NCBI RefSeq assembly: GCF_033547095.1
Contig: NZ_CP137852.1
Span: forward strand, 2,039,501 to 2,103,500
Length of the DNA stretch: 64,000 nucleotides
Origin: Sediminicoccus rosea
GTDB taxonomy: Bacteria > Pseudomonadota > Alphaproteobacteria > Acetobacterales > Acetobacteraceae
Direction of reading: 5' to 3'
The translations under genes and the position numbers were made by a program. The notes beneath the pieces were generated by a model that ran no database searches, was not told where the DNA came from, and worked only from the letters and a program-made list of their open reading frames with translations. Shown piece by piece: positions 58,644 through 64,000 of this stretch. The first letter of the stretch is position 1, and every line of letters starts with the position of its first letter.

Positions 58644-59132
58644 TCAGGCCAGGAGCGAATGCGCCATCTCGAAGCAGCGGGCGACCGTCGCGGCGCGGAT
58701 GGCGGCGCGGTCGCCGGGGAAGATGCGGCTTTCGGCGATGATCGCGCCGCCGCGCCGGCCCGCGCCCATCCAGACGAGGCCCACCGGCTTGAGCAGGGAG
58801 CCGCCGCCCGGGCCAGCCACGCCGGTGCAGGCGATGGCGATGTCGGTGCCCGCCGCGCGCAGCGCGCCCTCCACCATCCGGCGCGCCACCTCCTCGCTCA
58901 CGGCGCCGACGCGCTCGATCAGCGCGGGGTCCACGCCCAGCATCGCGGTCTTGGCCGCGTTGGAATAGGTGACGTAGCCCGCCTCGACACTGGCTGAGGA
59001 GCCGGGGATGGCGGTGAGTGCGGCGGCGATCAGCCCGCCCGTGCAGCTCTCGGCGGTGGCGATGGTCAGGCCGCGCGCCTGCAGGGCGGCGAGGAGGCGG
59101 GCGGCGTCATCCAGCGTGGTCTCGGGCAGCAT
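58644..59132 (-). CDS. CinA C-terminal family protein (nicotinamide-nucleotide amidase type)
   Basis: A 162-residue stand-alone CinA C-terminal domain, as in PncC, which deamidates nicotinamide mononucleotide for NAD salvage. Conserved: LTIATAESCTGGLIAAALTAIPGSS, VTYSNAAKTAMLGV, GAVSEEVARRMVEGAL and ACTGVAGPGGG. The start ATG 59132 shares a base with the pgpA stop. Confidence 0.92.
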   Translation of the reverse strand: MLPETTLDDAARLLAALQARGLTIATAESCTGGLIAAALTAIPGSSASVEAGYVTYSNAAKTAMLGVDPALIERVGAVSEEVARRMVEGALRAAGTDIAIACTGVAGPGGGSLLKPVGLVWMGAGRRGGAIIAESRIFPGDRAAIRAATVARCFEMAHSLLA

Positions 59133-59551
59133 CAGCGGATTCCGAAAGGGGCGAGGAGGAGGAGGATCACCGCCGCCATGGCGCCGGCGATGACGTCATC
59201 GGCCATCACGCCGAAGGGCCCCTTCTGCCGGTCGGCCCAGCCGACGGGGCCGGGCTTGGTGATGTCGAAGAGGCGGAACAGCGCGAAGGCGAGAACCACG
59301 CCGAGCCAGCCCGTGGCGGCGGCGAGTGCGAGGGATTGCCCGGCCGCTTCGTCCACGACCACCCAGCCGGGATCGGCCGCCGCCTCGGGCAGGCGGGTCA
59401 GCGCCCAGTAGCCGAGGCCGGTGAAGAGAAGCGCGGCCAGCAGCGCCACCCAGGGCGGCAGGAAGGCCAGCGGCAGCACGGCGGCCGAGCCCCAGGTGCC
59501 CGGCGCCGGGCGGAGGAAGCCGATGCCGCCCAGGGAGGCGATGGACCTCAA
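59132..59551 (-). CDS. pgpA: Phosphatidylglycerophosphatase A
   Basis: Removes the phosphate from phosphatidylglycerophosphate in the inner membrane. Typical patterns: GGIGFLRPAPGTWGS near the N-terminus, VVVDEAAGQSLAL near residue 72 (acidic metal site) and FDITKPGPVGWADRQKGPFGVMADDVIAG near 105. The start is TTG 59551, ten bases after the stop of the lytic transglycosylase gene upstream; no ATG or GTG gives a sensible N-terminus. Confidence 0.92.
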   Translation of the reverse strand: MRSIASLGGIGFLRPAPGTWGSAAVLPLAFLPPWVALLAALLFTGLGYWALTRLPEAAADPGWVVVDEAAGQSLALAAATGWLGVVLAFALFRLFDITKPGPVGWADRQKGPFGVMADDVIAGAMAAVILLLLAPFGIR

Positions 59552-59561
59552 CGGGCCATCC

Positions 59562-61517
59562 TCAACGCGTCCATTGGGCCATCGGGTGGTCGAGCGCCGC
59601 AGCCCGTGCGTCCTTCGCGCGATAGACCGCGACGTTCTCAATGACGCGCTGCACGTAGTTGCGGGTCTCGCCGAAGGGGATCATCTCGATCCAGTCCAGC
59701 ATGCGGACATTGCCCTGGCGGGGATCGCCATAGGTGACGAGCCACTCGTCCACGCGGCCGCTGCCGGCATTGTAGGCGGCGAAGGCGAAGGGCATGACGC
59801 CGCCGAAGCGGTCCAGCCGCTCCTGGATATAGGCGGCACCGAGCCGGATGTTGTGCGAAGGGTCGCTGGTCAGCCAGGCGGGCTGGTGGGGGATGCTGAG
59901 GCGGCGCGCGACGGATTGCGCGGTGGCGGGCAGCAGCTGCATCAGGCCGCGGGCATTGGCGGTGGAGACGGCCTCGCTCTCGAAATTGCTCTCCTGCCGG
60001 GTGATGGCGAAGACCACCGCGGGCTCGGCGCTGTTGGCGGGCGCGGGGTAGGGCATGGGCCAGCCATCCTCGACCAGCATCGCGCCATGGGCGCCCGCGC
60101 GGCGCGCCACCCAGACCGCCTGGTCCGGCCGGCCCATCGCGGTGGCGAGGCGGGCGACCAGCAGGCGCTCGGCATTGCTCGGCGCCGTGTCCTCCAGGCG
60201 CAGCAGGAAGAGGCGGCCGCGCCGGGCCTCTCCGAGTTCGCCGAGGGCGAGCAGCAGGCGCGGCAGCTCGCGGCTCATGAAGGCGCGGGCCTCGGCCTCG
60301 GTGGGCCGGGGGATGGCGAGGTTGTTGATGCGGGCCGAGATCTGCGCGCCGTTCTCGCCGAGCGCGAGTGCGCCCATCTGGCCGTAGAAGGTGACGGGGA
60401 AGCCCGCCGCGCGCTCGAAATGCGCGCGGGCGCGGGCCGGGTCGGCCTCGGCGCGGCCCTGCCAATAGGCGGCGCGGGCCTGGGTGATGGCGCTGCGGCT
60501 GCCCTCGGCCAGGCGCTGGAAATGCGGCATGGCGCGGGCCGGCTCGTTCAGCTGGCGCAACGCGATGAAGCCCGCCAGGAACTCCGCCTCCTGCCGGGGC
60601 TCGCCCGCCACCGTCTGGCCGTGCTGGGCGGCGACGGTGTAGGCGGCCTGCGGGTTGCCCAGGCGCATGAGCTTGCGTGCCAGCACCTGGCGCTCGGTCC
60701 AGATGGCGCGCTGCGCCTCGGGCGGGAGGTTGGCCTGTGAGGCGGCGCCGGCGGCCCAGGCGGCGGCGGCATCGGCATCGCGCTCGGCGCGTCGGAGCAT
60801 GCGCGCGCGCTCCAGCGTCGCGCCCGCATCGCGCGCGGCGAGCTGGGGGTTGGGATCGCTGCCGGAGGAGGTGGCGTAGGCGAGGCGCAGCTCGGCCAGC
60901 GGGCGGCGCCCTGCGTCGAGCAGCGGCACCACGCGCTGCGCCGCGCCGAAATCGCGCCCGAAGGAGAGGCGGTTGAACCGGCGCCAATGCTCCTCGGGCG
61001 TCAGGAACTCGCCCGCGCGGGCGAGGAAGGCGGCCTCGGCGCTGGCATCGGCCGCCGTGTCCTCGGCCCAGGCGCGGCGGGCGGCGGCACGGGCCTCGGC
61101 CGCGCGGCCGCCATTCACCAGGGCGGTGACGTGGCGGGTGGCACCCTCCAGCGTGCGGGCGGGGCGGCCGGTGAAGAAGCGCAGCGCCAGCGCGTCATCC
61201 GGATCGGTCGCGAGCAGTTCCTCGGCGCGGCGGGCCAGCGCGTCCTGGCTCGGCCAGTCGCTGGCGCTCTCGATGAAGCCCACGATCTCGGCCGCGCTGC
61301 CCGCGCCGCCGCGCTGGGTGAGGCGCATCCAGGTGACCATCTTGGCGACCAGCGGGTCGGCCTGGGCGGCGGCGGATTGCGCTTCGCCCCAGCGCTGGGC
61401 CTGGGCGGCGGCCAGCGCCTGGCGGCCGGCCTCGCGCGCGGGCTGCGCGACGGCGGGTTGCGCGAAGGCGGGCTGGACGAGGAGGAAAAGCCCGAGGGCC
61501 AGGAGGAAAGGGCGCAT
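59562..61517 (-). CDS. Soluble lytic murein transglycosylase (Slt-type)
   Basis: A 651-residue periplasmic enzyme that cuts peptidoglycan glycan strands. Signal peptide to about residue 20 (MRPFLLALGLFLLVQPAFA), a long alpha-helical U-shaped domain of TPR-like pairs (about 30-470), and the goose-lysozyme-like catalytic domain with Glu in ITRQESNFESEAVS, ARGLMQLLPATAQ, AAYNAGSGRVDEWL and IPFGETRNYVQRV. It is the first gene of the reverse-strand run (slt, pgpA, cinA). Confidence 0.93.
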   Translation of the reverse strand: MRPFLLALGLFLLVQPAFAQPAVAQPAREAGRQALAAAQAQRWGEAQSAAAQADPLVAKMVTWMRLTQRGGAGSAAEIVGFIESASDWPSQDALARRAEELLATDPDDALALRFFTGRPARTLEGATRHVTALVNGGRAAEARAAARRAWAEDTAADASAEAAFLARAGEFLTPEEHWRRFNRLSFGRDFGAAQRVVPLLDAGRRPLAELRLAYATSSGSDPNPQLAARDAGATLERARMLRRAERDADAAAAWAAGAASQANLPPEAQRAIWTERQVLARKLMRLGNPQAAYTVAAQHGQTVAGEPRQEAEFLAGFIALRQLNEPARAMPHFQRLAEGSRSAITQARAAYWQGRAEADPARARAHFERAAGFPVTFYGQMGALALGENGAQISARINNLAIPRPTEAEARAFMSRELPRLLLALGELGEARRGRLFLLRLEDTAPSNAERLLVARLATAMGRPDQAVWVARRAGAHGAMLVEDGWPMPYPAPANSAEPAVVFAITRQESNFESEAVSTANARGLMQLLPATAQSVARRLSIPHQPAWLTSDPSHNIRLGAAYIQERLDRFGGVMPFAFAAYNAGSGRVDEWLVTYGDPRQGNVRMLDWIEMIPFGETRNYVQRVIENVAVYRAKDARAAALDHPMAQWTR

Positions 61518-61565
61518 GAGTATCTATTAGCGCGGTCCGGTTTCGACCAGAGCGATAAAACCGCC

Positions 61566-61605
61566 CGCCCGCGCGGCGGCCGGCGAAGTGGCCGCCGCGC
61601 GGGCG
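61566..61605. repeat. Perfect 16-bp inverted repeat between divergent slt and poxB
   Basis: A 16-base arm at 61566-61581, an 8-base spacer (GGCGAAGT), and the exact inverse at 61590-61605. It lies in the leader region of two divergent genes, so it is not a conventional terminator. It may be an operator, an attenuator, or a dispersed hairpin element. Confidence 0.65.
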
Positions 61606-61724
61606 CGTCCCTCGCGCAAACTTCTTTGGATCGGCGTCACGCCTGGATAGATTAGGCGGGAGAAGCTGATGCGGTTATCGTGAATTCCCGGGCAATCGAA
61701 GAATTGAGATAAGGGCCTTCCGCC

Positions 61725-63449
61725 ATGTCCATGACCGTTGCCGATGTTCTGGCCCAGGCCCTCGCGGAGGCCGGCGTGAAGCGGATCTGGGGGGTGACGG
61801 GCGACAGCCTGAACGGCCTCACCGACAGCCTCCGCCGGCTCGGCAAGATTGACTGGATGCATGTGCGGCACGAGGAGACCGCCGCATTCGCCGCCGGCGC
61901 GGAGGCGGCCATCACGGGCGAGCTCGCGGTCTGCGCGGGGAGTTGCGGGCCGGGGAACCTGCATCTCATCAACGGCCTGTTCGACTGCAAGCGCAATCAC
62001 GTCCCCGTGCTGGCGATCGCGGCGCATATCCCGTCCTCCGAGGTCGGGCTCGGCTATTTCCAGGAGACGCATCCCCAGGAGCTGTTCCGGGAATGCGCGG
62101 ATTTCATCGAATTGATCTCCAATCCGGCGCAGCTGCCCGGGGTGCTCTACCGGGCGCTCAACACGGCGGTCGGCCGCAAGGGTGTCTCGGTGCTCGTCCT
62201 GCCGGGCGATGTCGCGCTGCTGCCCGCCCCGGCGATGGGGCCCGCGCATGCCGCGCTGCCCAAGGCGCCACGCATCCTGCCGCCGGTCAGCGAGATCGAG
62301 CGCCTGGCCGCGACGCTGAACGCCTCCAAGACCGTGACCATCCTGGCCGGCAGCGGCTGCGCCGGCAGCCATGACGCGCTGGTCGCCCTCGCCGCGCGCC
62401 TGAAGGCGCCCATCGTGCATGCGCTGCGCGGCAAGGAGCATGTCGAATGGGACAACCCGTTTGACGTCGGGATGACCGGCTTCATCGGCTTCTCCTCCGG
62501 CTATCACGCGATGATGTCGTGCGACACGCTGCTGATGCTGGGCACCGATTTCCCCTATCGCGCCTTCTATCCGAAGGAGGCGAAGATCCTGCAGGTGGAT
62601 CGAGACCCCGGTGCGCTCGGCAAGCGCGCGGCGTTGACGCAGGGCCTGGTGGGCGATGTGGACGGGACGATCTCGGCCCTCTTGCCGCTGCTGCAGGAGC
62701 GGACGGAGCGCCGCTTCCTCGATTCCGCCCTGCAGCACTACCGGCACGCGCGGAAGGAGCTGGATGACCTCGCGACACCCGCCGCACCGGGGCGGCCGAT
62801 CCATCCGCAATACCTGGCCCGCCGAATCAGCGACCTCGCGGCGGACGATGCGATCTTCACCGCCGATGTGGGCACGCCCACGGTCTGGGCGGCGCGCTAC
62901 CTCGCCATGAACGGCAAGCGCCGGCTGCTCGGCTCGTTCAACCATGGCTCGATGGCCAATGCCATGCTCCAGGCCATCGGCGCGCAGGCCGCGGCACCCG
63001 GGCGGCAGGTGGTCTCGCTCTCGGGCGATGGCGGCTTCAGCATGATGATGGGCGACTTCATCTCGCTCGTGCAGCTTGGGCTGCCGGTGAAGGTGGTGGT
63101 GGTGAACAATGGCTCGCTCGGCTTCGTGGCGCTGGAGATGAAGGCGGGTGGCTATCTCGACACCGGGACCGACCTGACCAACCCCGACTTCGCGGCGATG
63201 GCGACGGCGATGGGCGTGCTGGGCATCCGGGTGACGGACTCGGCTGAGGTGGACGCGGCGCTGCAACGGGCCTTCGCCCATCCCGGGCCGGCCCTGGTGG
63301 ATGTGGTGACGGCCAAGCAGGAGCTGGTGATGCCGCCCAAGATCCACCTCGAGCAGGCCAAGGGGTTCGGCCTCTTCATGCTGAAGGCGGTGATGAATGG
63401 CCGCGGCGACGAGGTGGTGGACCTGGCCCGCAGCAATCTGCGGTTCTGA
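61725..63449 (+). CDS. poxB: Pyruvate dehydrogenase (quinone), PoxB type
   Basis: ThDP- and FAD-dependent enzyme that oxidises pyruvate to acetate and CO2 and reduces ubiquinone at the membrane surface. The 574-residue product matches E. coli PoxB in size and motifs: [16 protein letters not shown], catalytic Glu in [17 protein letters not shown] near residue 50, [19 protein letters not shown], and the ThDP site [15 protein letters not shown] through [12 protein letters not shown]. The C-terminus is membrane-binding in the E. coli enzyme. It stands between slt and dapA and has its own leader. Confidence 0.93.
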   Translation: MSMTVADVLAQALAEAGVKRIWGVTGDSLNGLTDSLRRLGKIDWMHVRHEETAAFAAGAEAAITGELAVCAGSCGPGNLHLINGLFDCKRNHVPVLAIAAHIPSSEVGLGYFQETHPQELFRECADFIELISNPAQLPGVLYRALNTAVGRKGVSVLVLPGDVALLPAPAMGPAHAALPKAPRILPPVSEIERLAATLNASKTVTILAGSGCAGSHDALVALAARLKAPIVHALRGKEHVEWDNPFDVGMTGFIGFSSGYHAMMSCDTLLMLGTDFPYRAFYPKEAKILQVDRDPGALGKRAALTQGLVGDVDGTISALLPLLQERTERRFLDSALQHYRHARKELDDLATPAAPGRPIHPQYLARRISDLAADDAIFTADVGTPTVWAARYLAMNGKRRLLGSFNHGSMANAMLQAIGAQAAAPGRQVVSLSGDGGFSMMMGDFISLVQLGLPVKVVVVNNGSLGFVALEMKAGGYLDTGTDLTNPDFAAMATAMGVLGIRVTDSAEVDAALQRAFAHPGPALVDVVTAKQELVMPPKIHLEQAKGFGLFMLKAVMNGRGDEVVDLARSNLRF

Positions 63450-63462
63450 GCGGAGGCCCGGC

Positions 63463-63491
63463 CCGGCCCGCCAGGCTTCGCCGCGGGCCGG
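63463..63491 (+). terminator. Possible terminator hairpin after poxB
   Basis: CCGGCCCGC (63463-63471) and its inverse GCGGGCCGG (63483-63491) form a nine-base stem with an 11-base loop, 14 bases after the poxB stop. There is no U-run, so it is a weak prediction. Confidence 0.35.
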
Positions 63492-63570
63492 CTGGCCGCC
63501 GCTTCGGCATGTGCGCTTGTGACAAAGCCCGGTCGCTCCTAATTTGCGGGCAGCCACAAGGAAACACGCC

Positions 63571-64000
63571 ATGTCCGCCACTCCGTTGCGCCTGCAGGGT
63601 CAGCTCACCGCCCTGATCACGCCCATGCGTCCCGATGGCGGCCTGGACGAGAAAGCCTTCGCCGATTTCGTGGAATGGCAGATCGCCGAGGGCATTGACG
63701 GCCTGGTGCCCGTCGGCACCACGGGCGAATCCCCCACGCTCAGCCATGACGAGCACAAGCGCGTCGTCGAGATCTGCGTCGAGGTCGCGCGCGGGCGGGT
63801 GCCCGTGGTGGCCGGTGCCGGCAGCAACAGCACGGCCGAGGCCATCGATTTCGCGCAGCATGCGAAGAAGGCCGGCGCGGATGCCACGCTGGTGGTGACG
63901 CCCTACTACAACAAGCCCACGCAGGAGGGCATGTTCCAGCACTTCATGGCCATCGCCGAGGCGGTGGACCTGCCCATGATCATCTACAACATCCCCGGCC
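63571..64000 (+). CDS. dapA: 4-hydroxy-tetrahydrodipicolinate synthase, N-terminal part (cut by window edge)
   Basis: First 143 residues of DapA, which condenses pyruvate with aspartate semialdehyde in lysine and diaminopimelate synthesis. Visible: [36 protein letters not shown] (the Thr-Thr pair of the proton relay), [25 protein letters not shown], and the catalytic Tyr in IIYNIPG at the edge. The Schiff-base Lys lies beyond 64000. The start ATG 63571 follows an AAGGAAA ribosome site. Confidence 0.95.
   Translation, partial: MSATPLRLQGQLTALITPMRPDGGLDEKAFADFVEWQIAEGIDGLVPVGTTGESPTLSHDEHKRVVEICVEVARGRVPVVAGAGSNSTAEAIDFAQHAKKAGADATLVVTPYYNKPTQEGMFQHFMAIAEAVDLPMIIYNIPG

Overview
The window is very GC-rich (roughly 70 percent by eye), densely packed, and full of 1-4 base start/stop overlaps. 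Gene content points to an alphaproteobacterium of the Acetobacteraceae, Roseomonas/Roseococcus-like: solitary tripartite-tricarboxylate (Bug) receptors, CaiB and amidohydrolase catabolic genes, narGHJI with NnrS/NnrU, an NrsF-type ECF sigma system and PoxB. This placement is inference from gene content; there is no rRNA in the window. I saw no tRNA, CRISPR array or intact insertion sequence.

Layout. 1-9674 (+): a 13-gene respiratory nitrate reductase operon (narG C-terminus, narH, narJ, narI), then a parvulin, a small Cys/His-tailed protein, two hemerythrin-like proteins, a carbonic anhydrase, DUF2478, Mog and NnrS/NnrU. It combines the enzyme, its molybdenum cofactor supply and nitrosative-stress functions. 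9675-10274: a gene-poor stretch ending in three consecutive hairpins. 10275-16364: an orphan solute receptor, a cytochrome b, a membrane protein, an orphan CoxL-like molybdenum hydroxylase and a hypothetical. 16413-18345 (+): psd-pssA plus a small tyrosine-phosphatase-like gene. 18358-24703 (-): a catabolic block (DehI-like, CaiB, lipoprotein esterase, nitroreductase, IpdAB-like CoA-transferase pair, MetX-like hydrolase).

24775-34522 (+) is the most interesting region. An ECF sigma factor, an NrsF-type anti-sigma factor and a DUF3047 protein form one unit. Next comes an eight-gene, almost fully coupled cassette: a MerA/Lpd-like flavoprotein, a TVP38-like membrane protein, DUF547, radical SAM, GNAT-like, PhnD-like receptor, PhnE-like permease and metallophosphoesterase. 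The sigma unit and the cassette are each preceded by exactly the same promoter-like element, GTAACC-N16-CGAA. I recall this as the motif of the Caulobacter sigma-F (heavy-metal stress) regulon. The cassette therefore looks like a sigma-controlled metabolic or detoxification system of unknown chemistry.

34527-48074: receptor genes paired with enzymes (GH8 glucanase, adenosine-deaminase-like), an aminotransferase, a methyltransferase, a TctD/QseB-type two-component pair with a TGTCAG direct repeat upstream, two amidohydrolases with a Rieske protein, a lipoprotein and two small monooxygenases. 48213-55439: a signalling cluster of three related PAS histidine kinases and two response regulators. 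55440-56137: an AT-richer gene-free stretch with palindromes. 56138-64000: an HTH regulator, a BrkB-like protein, an HtrA-like protein that has lost its catalytic triad, CinA, PgpA, a lytic transglycosylase, PoxB and the start of dapA.
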